Assembly (NCBI GenBank): GCA_031552235.1 | Contig: JAVBMR010000007.1 | Span: 1-64,000 of the forward strand | Reading direction: 5' to 3' | Length of the DNA stretch: 64,000 nt | From: WRDF01 sp031552235 | GTDB taxonomy: Bacteria; Bacteroidota; Bacteroidia; Bacteroidales; Rikenellaceae | Shown here: positions 53,382 to 63,102 of the stretch, piece by piece | Layout of the letters: each line of letters starts with the position of its first letter | How positions within the stretch are numbered: position 1 is the stretch's first letter | Notes under the pieces: generated by a model | Database searches by the model: none | What the model saw: only the letters and a program-made list of their open reading frames with translations | What the model was told of the DNA's origin: nothing | Position numbers and translations under genes: made by a program

Positions 53382-54617
53382 CTATTTCGTCTGCTTTCTG
53401 GCTTCGCTCACGGTGATCTGCCTGTCGCCGTCGAACGCGGCCAGGAAAGCGTCTTTTACTTTCTTGCGCACATCGTTTTGCAGATCGAGCGCCTGATCGT
53501 AAGTGGAGGCGCTGCCAACGTAATATTTATAGTTGCCGCCCACTTTGCGTTCCGTGACCTTTCCGCGGAATGGCTTCAGTTCTTTGCCTTCGAGGCTGAG
53601 TTTTTTCGGGACGCTGTATATCTGCACGCGGTACACGACCTTGCTGTTGTCGCCGAAGGTCCACTTATCCGAGGTCGTGATGTTGGCCTGCGCGGTTTGC
53701 TGCGGCTGGGGCGTTGACGGAGCGGCCTGGGCTACGGCAGTCGCACCGGTCGTCGCGGCGGCTTCCGTACCGGCCATGTCGTATGTGTCCGAGTCGATGA
53801 CCACAGGGTTGCTGTTGTCTTCCACTTTGGCCTTATATTCGCTGATGGCGTTGAAAAGCGAGGCGGCTATCTTTTTCTGGCCCTCTTTCGAGGTCATGAA
53901 CTTGCGTTCCTTTTCGTTTATGATGAAGCCGATCTCCGTCAGGATGCTCGGCATCCCGGTTCGCCAAAGCACCAGCAGCCCTCTCTGTTTGACACCGCGG
54001 TCGGGCCCGAGGTTCGTTTTCATGTATTGCTTTTGCACCGCGTTGGCGAGCTTGAGGCTCTGGTCGGTATTGACGTACTGCATCACGGAGAATATGATAA
54101 AACTTTCGGGCGATCCCGGCTGGTAGCCAGGGTATTTTTCCTCGTAGTTTTCCTCGTACACGATAACGTCGTTCTCGCGCATCATCACATCGAGGTTCTT
54201 GTCGGCGTAATCGGCCCCCATGACGAACGTTTCGGTGCCGGAAGGTGCCGGCGTCCCGTTCTTGACCGGCGCCGAATTGACGTGGATCGACACGAACAGG
54301 TCGGCCCCGACTTTATTCGCAAGCTCGCCGCGCTCGGCAAGGCCGATGAACACGTCCTTGTCGCGCGTGTAGACGGTTTTCGTGTCCGGCAGGTTCTTCT
54401 TTATCATGTCGCCCAGCAGCAGGCTGACCGAAAGCACGATGTCTTTTTCGTAAACCTGCCCCCATACGCAGCCGGCGTCCTTGCCGCCATGCCCGGGGTC
54501 TATGACTATGGTTTTCACGCCGTGCGGTTTTTGCGCTGCGGCGGCTAACGGCGCGCAAAATAGCAGCCCAAAGGTTAACGTTGTGCAGGCAAAAATCTTA
54601 TACAGCTTAACTTTCAT
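53382..54617 (-). CDS. N-acetylmuramoyl-L-alanine amidase with SPOR domain
   Basis: The 411-residue secreted enzyme (signal peptide about 1-29) has an Amidase_3 domain: TIVIDPGHGGKDAG (first zinc His), YEKDI (Glu), SIHVNSAP (second His) and ILTEIGFI (Glu). After a Thr/Ala/Gln linker a SPOR domain (about 315-385; YRVQIYSVPKK) should bind denuded peptidoglycan at division sites. It cleaves the amide between MurNAc and the stem peptide, probably during daughter-cell separation. First gene of the amidase-MCE-mutS2 operon, divergent from lptD. Confidence 0.9.
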   Translation of the reverse strand: MKVKLYKIFACTTLTFGLLFCAPLAAAAQKPHGVKTIVIDPGHGGKDAGCVWGQVYEKDIVLSVSLLLGDMIKKNLPDTKTVYTRDKDVFIGLAERGELANKVGADLFVSIHVNSAPVKNGTPAPSGTETFVMGADYADKNLDVMMRENDVIVYEENYEEKYPGYQPGSPESFIIFSVMQYVNTDQSLKLANAVQKQYMKTNLGPDRGVKQRGLLVLWRTGMPSILTEIGFIINEKERKFMTSKEGQKKIAASLFNAISEYKAKVEDNSNPVVIDSDTYDMAGTEAAATTGATAVAQAAPSTPQPQQTAQANITTSDKWTFGDNSKVVYRVQIYSVPKKLSLEGKELKPFRGKVTERKVGGNYKYYVGSASTYDQALDLQNDVRKKVKDAFLAAFDGDRQITVSEARKQTK

Positions 54618-54650
54618 GGTTCCCGTGTGCGGATTCAGTAAATTTTTGAC

Positions 54651-54658
54651 TACTTTTG
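54651..54658 (+). promoter_or_regulatory. Probable -7 box of lptD
   Basis: TACTTTTG, 89 nt upstream of the lptD start; no clear -33. It lies between the amidase start and the amidase -7 box, so the divergent transcripts overlap. Confidence 0.5.
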
Positions 54659-54723
54659 ATGGCGAAAAACCATGCTCAAACGGGTTTTAAACCGTATTTT
54701 TTGATTTTTTGCCGACTTGTCGG

Positions 54724-54731
54724 CAAAGGTA
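54724..54731 (-). promoter_or_regulatory. Probable -7 box of the amidase operon
   Basis: Minus-strand TACCTTTG; a TTTG at 54756-54759 lies 24 nt further upstream, longer than the usual spacer, and falls inside the lptD reading frame. Confidence 0.5.
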
Positions 54732-54747
54732 ACGATTTTTTCCGGAT

Positions 54748-57693
54748 TTGGACAGCAAATTGCGAAAATACATAATTGCCCCCGCGGCCGTATTCCTGTG
54801 CGGATATATGGTCTTCGGGTTGTCGTTGCCGTCCATCGCCCAGATGAATGGGAGCGGTTCTCCGCTTATGGCTGCCGCAGGGGATCCGCCGCCGCTTCCT
54901 TTCGACATCGCCGTGCCTTCGCCGGAACTGGACACCACAGGGATAAATGTCAATGCCCCGGCGACTGGCATACCTCCAGGCAGGATGGCCAATCCGCCCT
55001 CGATAGACGGCGTTACCCCGATAGTGGAAACCGTGGACGATGCACCGACCGTGCCGGTCAGGCTCGACAGCGTGCCGGAAACGGGCCGCTTCCTGCCCGA
55101 AAGCATGTACATCCACGACAGTGTTTCCGCGACCCGCCTCGCGCTGCCGCCCGATACGGCACGGATGGATTCCGCCGCCCGCCGCGCTTTTGCGAACCGC
55201 GGTCCGAAGAAGACAAGGAACTTTCTCGAAGAAAAAATATCCGGCTCGAACGAGGACTCGCTCGTTTACGACCTCCGCACCAATATGGTCTATATGTTCG
55301 GCAAGGGCAATGTGGATTACCAGGACAAAACCCTCAACGGAGATTACAAAGAGGTAAACCTCACGAACAAGCAGATCCACTCCTACGGCGTGATGGACAC
55401 CCTTACCAACATGCCGACCCGCCTTGAGTTTGTGGACAAGGGGCAGTCGTATACGATGGATACCATCACATACAACCTCGAAACAGGCAAGGCCAAGATC
55501 AAAGGGCTGGCCACGCAGGAGGGCGACGGTTTCCTCGTGGCGGAGGAGATCAAGAAAATGCCGGACAACACGATGATGGTAGGCCGCGGAAAGTATACCA
55601 CCTGCGACCACATAGACCATCCGCACTGGTATTTCCAGATGACGAAGGCCAAGTTTATCTCCAGTCCCAAAAAGAAAGCCATCGTAGGGCCTACATATTT
55701 CGTTATGGAAGATGTGCCCGTCCCGTTTATGGGTGTGCCGTTCGGGTTCTTCCCAATGACCACCGGCCGCAACTCGGGGTTCATCATCCCCAGCTACGGA
55801 GAAGAGCAGAGCAGGGGCTTCTTCCTGCGCAACGGGGGCTATTATTTCGCGTTCAACGACTACATCGACGTGACCCTGACCGGAGGCATATATACGCTCG
55901 GCTCGTGGGAGGCGAACGTGCAGTCGAGGTATATAAAACGCTATAAATACAGCGGAAGCCTCTCTGCGAGATATATGAAGTCGGTTACCGGAGACAAGGG
56001 TTCGTCCGACTACGTGAACACCAACGTCTACAACCTGCAATGGACGCACAGGCAGGACCCGAAATTCCGGCCTAACTCCACTTTCTCGTCGAGCGTCAAC
56101 TTCTCGTCGTCGACCTACAACAAATACGGTTCGACCAACCTGAACGACTACCTCAGCACGCAGACAAACTCTTCGATAGCCTATTCGAAAACGTGGCCCG
56201 GAAAGCCGTATTCGTTCTCGACCAACATGCAGCACTCGCAGAACTCGCGCGACTCCACCATATCGATCAGTTTCCCGAACGTGGTGTTCAACGTGTCGCG
56301 AATCTATCCGTTCAAAAGCAAAATATCGGTCGGAGGCAAGGATAAATGGTATGAGAAGATATCATTGAGCTACACGGGTAACCTGACGAACAGCATCCCT
56401 TCGATCAAGCAGGACCAGTTGTTCAAGGGCGACCTGCTCGACAAGATGAACAACGGGGTGAGGCACTCGATCCCGGTTTCCATGTCGTTTAACATGCTGC
56501 AATACCTTAACTTCACGCCCAGTGTGAGGTATAATGAAAGCTGGGCGTTCCGCAGTATCAACAAGGAATGGTCGGACACGGAGAACAGGCTGAAGAGCGA
56601 CACCACATACGGTTTCTACAGGCAGTACGACTATTCGGCTTCGGGATCGTTCAGTACGAAAATATACGGGCAGTTCGATTTTCTTGGCAAGAATCCCATG
56701 GTAAAATCCGTCAGGCATGTGATGACGCCTACGATGAGCTTTACTTACGCGCCGGACTTTACAGACCCGAAATTCGGGTTCCGGACACCTTACCAGGCCG
56801 ACTCCACTGGGACTATAGCATACCACAACAAGACGCAGGACGGGGCATTCCCGATGTCGGCCAGGGGTGCATCAGCCAGCATCAGCTTCGGGCTGTCGCA
56901 AACGCTCGAAATGAAGGTGCGGAGCAAGGCGGACACCACGGGCGTTAAGAAGATAAAGATAATCGATAACCTGACCCTCGGCGGGAGTTATAATTTCCTT
57001 GCCGAATCGTATAAGTTGTCGACCATAGGGTGGAGTATACGCTCCTCGATCACCAAAGGGTTCGGCCTCAATGTCAGCGGCACGCTCGACCCGTATTATG
57101 TCGACGCGAACGGCAGGAGGATAGACAGGATAATGTGGCAGGACGGCAAGTTAGGGCGTATAACGAGCGCGAGTACGTCGTTCGGCTATACGTTCAACTC
57201 GGGGCAGGGGGATGGAGGGCCTTCGGTCAACGACGTGAACAGCGGTATGCCGGTGGACAATAATATCCCGGGCAACAACGCTTTCTTCGAAAATAACGGA
57301 CAGCAGCTCGACCCCGCGACCCGCCGGGCCATGATGGTGTCGCGTTACTACGATTTCAGCATCCCGTGGAATTTCAGCTTCAATTATGGCATATCATACC
57401 AGAACAGCGGGGTGCGGAAGGATATCCTCCAGACCCTCAGCTGCAACGGGTCTGTCACGCTTACGGAAAAATGGGGCGTTTCGTTCACAAGCGGTTATGA
57501 CTTCGAGGCCAAGATGCTGACACCCACCAGTATTGCCATCAACCGCGACCTGCACTGCTGGCAGATGAGTTTCTCGTGGATACCGACCGGGTTCATGAAG
57601 AGCTGGAGCTTCAATATACATATCAAATCCAGCATCCTGCAAGACCTGAAGTACGACAAGTCCAGTTCACATTACGACAATATATATTATTAA
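54748..57693 (+). CDS. lptD: Putative LPS-assembly protein LptD
   Basis: The 981-residue protein has a signal sequence (about 1-31, ending LPSIAQ), a Ser/Pro-rich segment, an OstA/LptA-like beta-jellyroll (about 165-300; MVYMFGKGNVDYQDKTLNGD) and a large C-terminal beta-barrel. LptD inserts lipopolysaccharide into the outer leaflet of the outer membrane. No ATG precedes the signal sequence, so TTG at 54748 (or TTG at 54760) must be used. The divergent amidase and MCE genes are a common Bacteroidota arrangement. The next gene starts 24 bp later. Confidence 0.88.
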   Translation: MDSKLRKYIIAPAAVFLCGYMVFGLSLPSIAQMNGSGSPLMAAAGDPPPLPFDIAVPSPELDTTGINVNAPATGIPPGRMANPPSIDGVTPIVETVDDAPTVPVRLDSVPETGRFLPESMYIHDSVSATRLALPPDTARMDSAARRAFANRGPKKTRNFLEEKISGSNEDSLVYDLRTNMVYMFGKGNVDYQDKTLNGDYKEVNLTNKQIHSYGVMDTLTNMPTRLEFVDKGQSYTMDTITYNLETGKAKIKGLATQEGDGFLVAEEIKKMPDNTMMVGRGKYTTCDHIDHPHWYFQMTKAKFISSPKKKAIVGPTYFVMEDVPVPFMGVPFGFFPMTTGRNSGFIIPSYGEEQSRGFFLRNGGYYFAFNDYIDVTLTGGIYTLGSWEANVQSRYIKRYKYSGSLSARYMKSVTGDKGSSDYVNTNVYNLQWTHRQDPKFRPNSTFSSSVNFSSSTYNKYGSTNLNDYLSTQTNSSIAYSKTWPGKPYSFSTNMQHSQNSRDSTISISFPNVVFNVSRIYPFKSKISVGGKDKWYEKISLSYTGNLTNSIPSIKQDQLFKGDLLDKMNNGVRHSIPVSMSFNMLQYLNFTPSVRYNESWAFRSINKEWSDTENRLKSDTTYGFYRQYDYSASGSFSTKIYGQFDFLGKNPMVKSVRHVMTPTMSFTYAPDFTDPKFGFRTPYQADSTGTIAYHNKTQDGAFPMSARGASASISFGLSQTLEMKVRSKADTTGVKKIKIIDNLTLGGSYNFLAESYKLSTIGWSIRSSITKGFGLNVSGTLDPYYVDANGRRIDRIMWQDGKLGRITSASTSFGYTFNSGQGDGGPSVNDVNSGMPVDNNIPGNNAFFENNGQQLDPATRRAMMVSRYYDFSIPWNFSFNYGISYQNSGVRKDILQTLSCNGSVTLTEKWGVSFTSGYDFEAKMLTPTSIAINRDLHCWQMSFSWIPTGFMKSWSFNIHIKSSILQDLKYDKSSSHYDNIYY

Positions 57694-57717
57694 TCTGTTA
57701 CCGTCAAGCGTAACGTT

Positions 57718-59835
57718 ATGAATAAAATTATTATAGCTATGGCTGTATCTGCAGTTATGACCGGATGCGCGAGCACATCCGAAAATCCCCTTTTGGGCGA
57801 GTTCAACACGCCGCATGGAACGCCTCCCTTCAACGAGATCAGGCTGGAGCATTACTTCCCGGCGTTTACGGAAGGCATAGCCCTGGCACGCGCAGAGGTC
57901 GATTCCATCGTGAATAACCCGGATGCGCCGGACTTTTCGAACACGATAGAGGCGCTCGAACGCAGCGGAGAGCTGCTCGGTCGCACGGCGGCGATATTCT
58001 TCGCGCTGAATTCGAGCAACACCTCGGACGAGATGGACGCCATAGCCGAAAAAGTGCAGCCTATGCTGACGGAGTACGGCAATGACGTGTCACTCAACCC
58101 TGTTCTTTTCCAAAGGGTTAAAGAAGTATATAATTATTATCATGACAGGCTCTGGGAGGTAAGCCCGTTGACTCGGGAACAGTGGATGCTGTTGGATAAG
58201 ACATACAAGGGTTTCGCACGCAGCGGGGCCGCGCTGGGCGACGATGACAAGGAAACATATCGCAAGATCACGCACGAACTGGCCATGCTTACGCTCAAAT
58301 TCGGGCAGAACGTGCTGAACGAGAGTAACGCATTCTCATACGTCATCCCGCCTGCCGATTCGGCTAAGGTGGCCTATATGCCCGATTTCGTGAAGGCCGC
58401 GATGGCCGAGGATGCCGCCGGACACGGAGTCGAAGGCTGGCGTGTCACGCTTGATTTCCCGAGCTACGGGCCGTTCATGAAATATTCGAAGGAGCGGGAT
58501 ATCAAGGAAAAACTGTGGAGGGCAAACTCGTCGCTCGGCTATAACGAGGGCCAGTGGGACAACCGGGAGGTCACCAACCGCATCGCGACCCTGCGCCTCC
58601 AGCTGGCGAACCTGCTTGGTTATGAGACTTTTGCCGATTACGTTCTCGAAGAAAAGATGGCCGGAAGCAGGACCGTGGTCAATAATTTCCTGACAGAGCT
58701 GTTCGTGCCGACCAAAGAACCGGCGGTGGAGGATTACCAACGCATCGTGGAGTATGCCAAAACGCAGCCCGACGCCCCGGCCGAGTTCATGCCCTGGGAC
58801 CTGCCCTATTACGACGAAAAGTACAAAACCGAAAAATACGCGCTCAACCAGGAGCTTATCAAGCCCTACCTGAAGCTGGAAAATGTCGAGGCCGGGTCGT
58901 TCATGCTGGCTAACAAACTGTTCGGCATAACGTTCAAGCACGCTCCGGAGATACAGGTCTACCATCCGGACGTGAAAGCATACGAGGTTTTCGACGCCGA
59001 CGGGAGCTTCCTCGCGGTGCTGTATGTCGATTACTTCCCCCGCGCGAGCAAGCGCGGCGGCGCATGGATGACCAACTTCCGCGAGATGTATACCAAGGCC
59101 GACGGCACGGAGGTGCGTCCGCTCGTGACGCTGAACTACAACTTCACGAAGCCGACCTCGGAAATCCCGTCGTTGCTGACTTTCGATGAGTTTTCGACCG
59201 TCCTGCACGAATTCGGGCACGGCCTCCACGGCATGCTTGCCAAAGGGAATTACGCCTCACTCACAGGCACTAACGTGTACCACGATTTTGTGGAACTGCC
59301 CTCGCAGCTGCTTGAGAACTGGGCGACCGAGAAGGAATTCCTCGATCTGTGGGCGGTGCATTTCCAGACCGGCGAGAAAATACCCGCCGAGCTTGTGGAA
59401 AAGATCGTGCGCACGAAAAATTATATGGCCGCTTATATGAATGTGCGCCAACTCTCGTTCGGGTTCAACGACATGGCATGGCATTCGATAACCGCGCCGG
59501 CGGAGGGCGATCCGGCCGTGTTCGAGCGCAAGACCATGGCCGACACGCGGATATTGCCGCCTGTTGACGGGACATGCCTCTCGACCTCGTTCCGCCATAT
59601 ATTCGCCGGGGGATATGCTGCTGGTTACTACGGATATAAGTGGTCGGAAGTGCTTGAGGCCGACGCGTTCTCGCTGTTCAAAGAGAAGGGTATCTTCAAT
59701 CAGGAAGTCGGCAAAGCCTACCGCAAACTGCTCGAAACCGGAGGCGCGGTGCCGCCGATGGAGCTTTATGTGGAGTTCCGCGGCCATAAACCCGAACCGC
59801 AGGCGCTGATAGATAAGATTCTCGAAAAGGAATAA
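57718..59835 (+). CDS. dcp: M3-family metallopeptidase (Dcp/oligopeptidase type)
   Basis: The 705-residue zinc peptidase has the HExxH motif LHEFGHGLH (H497, E498, H501) with the third ligand in the following VELPSQLLENW block. A lipoprotein signal (AVMTGCAS) places it in the periplasm or outer membrane, where it should trim small peptides from the C-terminus (dipeptidyl carboxypeptidase) or as an oligopeptidase. GTCLSTSFRHIFAGGYAAGYYGYKW is the typical M3 C-terminal block. The next lipoprotein gene begins 2 bp after its stop. Confidence 0.92.
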   Translation: MNKIIIAMAVSAVMTGCASTSENPLLGEFNTPHGTPPFNEIRLEHYFPAFTEGIALARAEVDSIVNNPDAPDFSNTIEALERSGELLGRTAAIFFALNSSNTSDEMDAIAEKVQPMLTEYGNDVSLNPVLFQRVKEVYNYYHDRLWEVSPLTREQWMLLDKTYKGFARSGAALGDDDKETYRKITHELAMLTLKFGQNVLNESNAFSYVIPPADSAKVAYMPDFVKAAMAEDAAGHGVEGWRVTLDFPSYGPFMKYSKERDIKEKLWRANSSLGYNEGQWDNREVTNRIATLRLQLANLLGYETFADYVLEEKMAGSRTVVNNFLTELFVPTKEPAVEDYQRIVEYAKTQPDAPAEFMPWDLPYYDEKYKTEKYALNQELIKPYLKLENVEAGSFMLANKLFGITFKHAPEIQVYHPDVKAYEVFDADGSFLAVLYVDYFPRASKRGGAWMTNFREMYTKADGTEVRPLVTLNYNFTKPTSEIPSLLTFDEFSTVLHEFGHGLHGMLAKGNYASLTGTNVYHDFVELPSQLLENWATEKEFLDLWAVHFQTGEKIPAELVEKIVRTKNYMAAYMNVRQLSFGFNDMAWHSITAPAEGDPAVFERKTMADTRILPPVDGTCLSTSFRHIFAGGYAAGYYGYKWSEVLEADAFSLFKEKGIFNQEVGKAYRKLLETGGAVPPMELYVEFRGHKPEPQALIDKILEKE

Positions 59836-59837
59836 CC

Positions 59838-60548
59838 ATGAGAACAATAGTAAAGGTATTTCTGACAGCCGTAGTGCTGCTGTCGATGTTTGCCGGATGC
59901 GGCAGGAAACGGGCGCAGGACGCAGCAGAGCCGGCCTATTTCGACGGCTTCCTGCTTGCAAGCGACTCCGGAGTCGTATATTCCGACAGGTCCAACTTCG
60001 TGCGGTTCATAGTTACTGACGAGAGCCTCGGCAAACTTGCTCCCGTGCTACAGACCCTGACGCCAGGCGACACAGCGGCAAATTCCTCGTGGGTAGAGTT
60101 TTACGGTTCTGTCGCGCCGAAAGACAGCGTGATGCGACGGGGCATGGAAATGTATATCACGGTCGATTCGCTTATCGGTTTCGGCCCGTTTACAGGCAGG
60201 GTTAGGGAACATATGGTCGGGTCGTATGAGTTGGCGATAGATACCATGGAATACCAGTTCAGGGTCTTCCCGAATTACACGTACATACTCAACGAATATG
60301 CCCAGAGGCGCGATATAATGGTGTCCAAGGCCGGTACGTGGAAGCGCACCGATGCCCATACACTACTCTTCACGGAGGATGACAGGCTGTTCGTCTACGA
60401 TAACCGCAGCACGTATTCGAGCCTGCTGACGAAGCCCGGGAAGGATTCATGTGAGTTCAAAACGATGCGGTTCGTTTTCGATCCCGACAGCCACACGCTT
60501 ATCGAAAAAGAGGCCGGGGAGATAGTTTTCTGGAGGATCGCGCTGTAG
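59838..60548 (+). CDS. Hypothetical lipoprotein, NlpE-like
   Basis: The 236-residue protein has a lipoprotein signal (SMFAGCGR). The C-terminal half (VGSYELAIDTMEYQFRVFP to the end) has strand spacing like NlpE/META-type small beta-barrels, including AGTWKRTDAHTLLFTEDD, but no diagnostic CxxC; NlpE is a loose comparison only. It starts 2 bp after the M3 peptidase and should be co-expressed with it. Function is unknown. Confidence 0.7.
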   Translation: MRTIVKVFLTAVVLLSMFAGCGRKRAQDAAEPAYFDGFLLASDSGVVYSDRSNFVRFIVTDESLGKLAPVLQTLTPGDTAANSSWVEFYGSVAPKDSVMRRGMEMYITVDSLIGFGPFTGRVREHMVGSYELAIDTMEYQFRVFPNYTYILNEYAQRRDIMVSKAGTWKRTDAHTLLFTEDDRLFVYDNRSTYSSLLTKPGKDSCEFKTMRFVFDPDSHTLIEKEAGEIVFWRIAL

Positions 60549-60644
60549 TGGCGGTGGTTGCTTGACTGTGCGATCGGGCTGGAGGCCTCGGTCTCGGAGT
60601 GCGCGGCGGCAGTCCGAAGTATCCCGGGCGCCGGGACATCCTGA

Positions 60645-60738
60645 CGCAATTATTCTTTGGGGATTGTTGTCATGTGTTCTTCGGCTTGCAGCCAACGAAG
60701 CAAGCCGAAACCATCCCTTCCCAAAAAAGATGATTGCG
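60645..60738. repeat. MITE-like element, copy E (short)
   Basis: Left end CGCAATTATTCTTTGGGG; the right end is its inverse, CCCAAAAAAGATGATTGCG. The interior hairpin CGGCTTGC...GCAAGCCG is present. No direct repeat flanks it. At 94 bp it is the shortest copy. Confidence 0.55.
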
Positions 60739-60752
60739 TAACATAACGACAA

Positions 60753-60782
60753 AACGCCCCGGCCTGAATAGGCCGGGGCGTT
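60753..60782. terminator. Bidirectional terminator
   Basis: 13-bp perfect stem AACGCCCCGGCCT-gaat-AGGCCGGGGCGTT between the convergent lipoprotein gene and greA; TTTTG follows on the minus strand. Confidence 0.8.
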
Positions 60783-60801
60783 CTAATTCCCTCGGTTCCT
60801 G

Positions 60802-61278
60802 TTAGATGCCGATTTCGAGTATCTCGAAGTTGATGACCCCGGCGGGTACGTTGACCTCGACCTTGTCGCCGACTTTTTTGCCCAGCAGCGCTTTCGCGAT
60901 GGGGGTGCCTATCGCGAGTTTGCCCTCCTTCAGGTTGGCCTCGCTTTCGGAGACGATAGTGTATTCCACTTCTTTGCCTGTGTTCTGGTTTTTGAGGCGG
61001 ACACGGCTGAGTATCTGAATTTTAGATGTGTCTATCTTCGATTCGTCGAGGATGCGGGCGTTGGCGAGCTGCGCTTCGAGGTTTGCGATACGCATTTCGA
61101 GCAGGCCCTGCGCCTCTTTGGCGGCATCGTATTCGGCGTTCTCGGAGAGGTCGCCTTTATCGCGCGCCTCGGCTATCTGCGCTGTGATGGCAGGCCTTTC
61201 AACCGAACGGAGTTGTTCCAGTTCCGCTTTGAGCTTCTGGAAACCGGCCTCGGTCAGGTAAATTATTTTCTGTGACAT
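60802..61278 (-). CDS. greA: Transcription elongation factor GreA
   Basis: The 158-residue factor rescues backtracked RNA polymerase by stimulating transcript cleavage. The N-terminal coiled coil (about 8-75) carries the acidic tip DKGDLSENAEYDAAKE; the C-terminal FKBP-like domain includes IGTPIAKALLGKKVGDKVEV. Monocistronic, with a clear promoter and a shared terminator. Confidence 0.96.
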   Translation of the reverse strand: MSQKIIYLTEAGFQKLKAELEQLRSVERPAITAQIAEARDKGDLSENAEYDAAKEAQGLLEMRIANLEAQLANARILDESKIDTSKIQILSRVRLKNQNTGKEVEYTIVSESEANLKEGKLAIGTPIAKALLGKKVGDKVEVNVPAGVINFEILEIGI

Positions 61279-61351
61279 AATTCTCTTTTCTTAAAAAACA
61301 AAAAACAGAAAATCCCGGCCGTAAAAGCCGGAACTCCCTTCATGTATACGA

Positions 61352-61383
61352 CAAATGTAGGCATTATTTTATTATCGTCCAAA
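61352..61383 (-). promoter_or_regulatory. Promoter of greA
   Basis: Minus-strand -7 TACATTTG (61352-61359) and -33 TTTG (61380-61383), spacer 20 nt; 73 nt upstream of the start codon. Confidence 0.78.
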
Positions 61384-61495
61384 CTTTCCTTCCGAAATCG
61401 TCTGTTTACACCTTTTAGTTTACAAAATAGGAAGTTACGGTTAAAAACAGTCGGCCGGTCGCCGTAACGCGATTATTTTTTTTATATTTGAAAAA

Positions 61496-61558
61496 TATAG
61501 GATGCGCATCGGTAATCGTGCGTGCAAGCACGCACGATTACGCTCGCCTTTCACTATT
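61496..61558 (+). repeat. Hairpin module, copy 3 (upstream of cls)
   Basis: TATAGGATGCGC at the left and GCCTTTCACTATT at the right, with a 13-bp perfect hairpin TAATCGTGCGTGC-aa-GCACGCACGATTA (61513-61540) between. TATATTTG lies 8 nt before AGGATGCG, the same spacing as at the HU copy. It ends 21 nt before cls. Confidence 0.55.
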
Positions 61559-61579
61559 ATTTGAAGACTATAAATACGC

Positions 61580-63061
61580 ATGCCTATGGCGTTCGCATAC
61601 CCGTTATTCGCTTTCCAGGACATAAAGACTATCGTGACGATATTGTATTCGCTCATTATCGTCGCGACTATCATTGTCATAATAAAGCAGAAGGCCGATC
61701 CGGTAAAAGCGCTCGGCTGGATAACCGTTATCGCACTGCTGCCCGTTGCCGGACTTATCTTCTACATACTCTTCGGGCGCAATCACCGCAAGGAAAAGAT
61801 ATTCAACCTCAAAGAGTTGGACGACCTGAGGCAGTTCGAAGCCCTTAGCCACGAACAGTTGAAGGTAATTTCGAATCCAGACCCGCTGCTCCGTAAGAGC
61901 ATCGTCGACAACAGGGACATCATAACGCTCCTGCTGAACAACAACAAGTCGCTGCTCACGATGAAGAACAATGTGACGGTGCTGAATAACGGCAAGGCGA
62001 CGTTCGCGGCGATAATCGAGGCGCTCAGGTCGGCCAAGTCGTTCATACACATCGAGTACTACATATTCGAGAACGACAGGATAGGTGGGCGGATAGCCAA
62101 GATACTCAGGGATAAGGCTCGTGCCGGGGTGGAGGTGCGGTTCATATACGACGACGTGGGGAGCTGGGGCCTGAACCGCAAATTCCGCAAGGAGATGCGC
62201 GAGGCGGGCGTGGATATAAGGTGTTTCATGCAGGTGGCGTTCCCGTGGCTCACGAGCAGGGTAAACTACCGCAACCACCGCAAAATAATCGTGGTGGACG
62301 GGCAGGTGGCGTTCACGGGCGGCATCAACATCGCCGACCGCTATATTCGCCGCAGCAAACGCCTCGGCATATGGCGCGACACCCACCTTAAGATGGAGGG
62401 CGACGCGGTGGGAATGCTCAACGCCGTTTTCTCGACCGACTGGTATTTCGTGAGCGACAAGGAGAAGCTCTCCGACTACGACAAATATTTTCCGCAGGCG
62501 AAGGTGACAGGCGACGTGCCGATCCAGATAGCCTCGTCGGGGCCCGATTCCGACTGGGCGTCGATCATGCAGGCGTTCTTTTCGGCCATAACCCGCGCCA
62601 AGAAGTACATATATATATCCTCGCCCTACTTCCTTCCCAACCAGGCGATACTCACGGCGCTTAAAGTGGCCGCCCTCAGCGGGATAGACGTGCGGGTCAT
62701 GATCCCCAGCCGCTCCGACTCGAAAATCGTCTACTGGGCCACGCGCTCCTACATTGGCGAGCTGATCGAGGCCGGTATAAGCGTATACCTCTACAAACGC
62801 GGGTTCAACCATTCGAAGGTCATCATGATAGACGGCGAGTTCTCGTCGGTGGGAACGGCCAATATGGATATGCGCAGTTTCGAAGATAATTTCGAGGTAA
62901 CGGCCATTATGTACGACCGCAAGATCGCCAAGGAACTCGAAGGGTATTTCATGCAGGACCTCGCGGGCAGTACGAAGATGACGCTCGAATCCTGGAACGA
63001 CCGCAGCCGCCTGCACGGTATCTACGAAGCATTGTCCAGACTGCTCAGTCCTTTGTTGTAA
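61580..63061 (+). CDS. cls: Cardiolipin synthase
   Basis: The 493-residue phospholipase-D-fold enzyme joins two phosphatidylglycerols to give cardiolipin. Two N-terminal membrane helices (about 14-35 and 44-66) precede two HKD motifs: NHRKIIVVDG (H233) and NHSKVIMIDGEFSSVGTANMD (H411). The regulatory or promoter region upstream is the TATAGGATGCG module. Monocistronic; the sulfatase starts 41 bp later and could be read through. Confidence 0.93.
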   Translation: MPMAFAYPLFAFQDIKTIVTILYSLIIVATIIVIIKQKADPVKALGWITVIALLPVAGLIFYILFGRNHRKEKIFNLKELDDLRQFEALSHEQLKVISNPDPLLRKSIVDNRDIITLLLNNNKSLLTMKNNVTVLNNGKATFAAIIEALRSAKSFIHIEYYIFENDRIGGRIAKILRDKARAGVEVRFIYDDVGSWGLNRKFRKEMREAGVDIRCFMQVAFPWLTSRVNYRNHRKIIVVDGQVAFTGGINIADRYIRRSKRLGIWRDTHLKMEGDAVGMLNAVFSTDWYFVSDKEKLSDYDKYFPQAKVTGDVPIQIASSGPDSDWASIMQAFFSAITRAKKYIYISSPYFLPNQAILTALKVAALSGIDVRVMIPSRSDSKIVYWATRSYIGELIEAGISVYLYKRGFNHSKVIMIDGEFSSVGTANMDMRSFEDNFEVTAIMYDRKIAKELEGYFMQDLAGSTKMTLESWNDRSRLHGIYEALSRLLSPLL

Positions 63062-63102
63062 CCGCGGGCTTTGGTTTCCGGCCTGCATAAATAACATATA
63101 TC

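Noticed and set aside
61604..63097. 497-codon open frame antisense to cls
   Set aside because: Both HKD motifs are on the sense strand; the antisense product has no motif.
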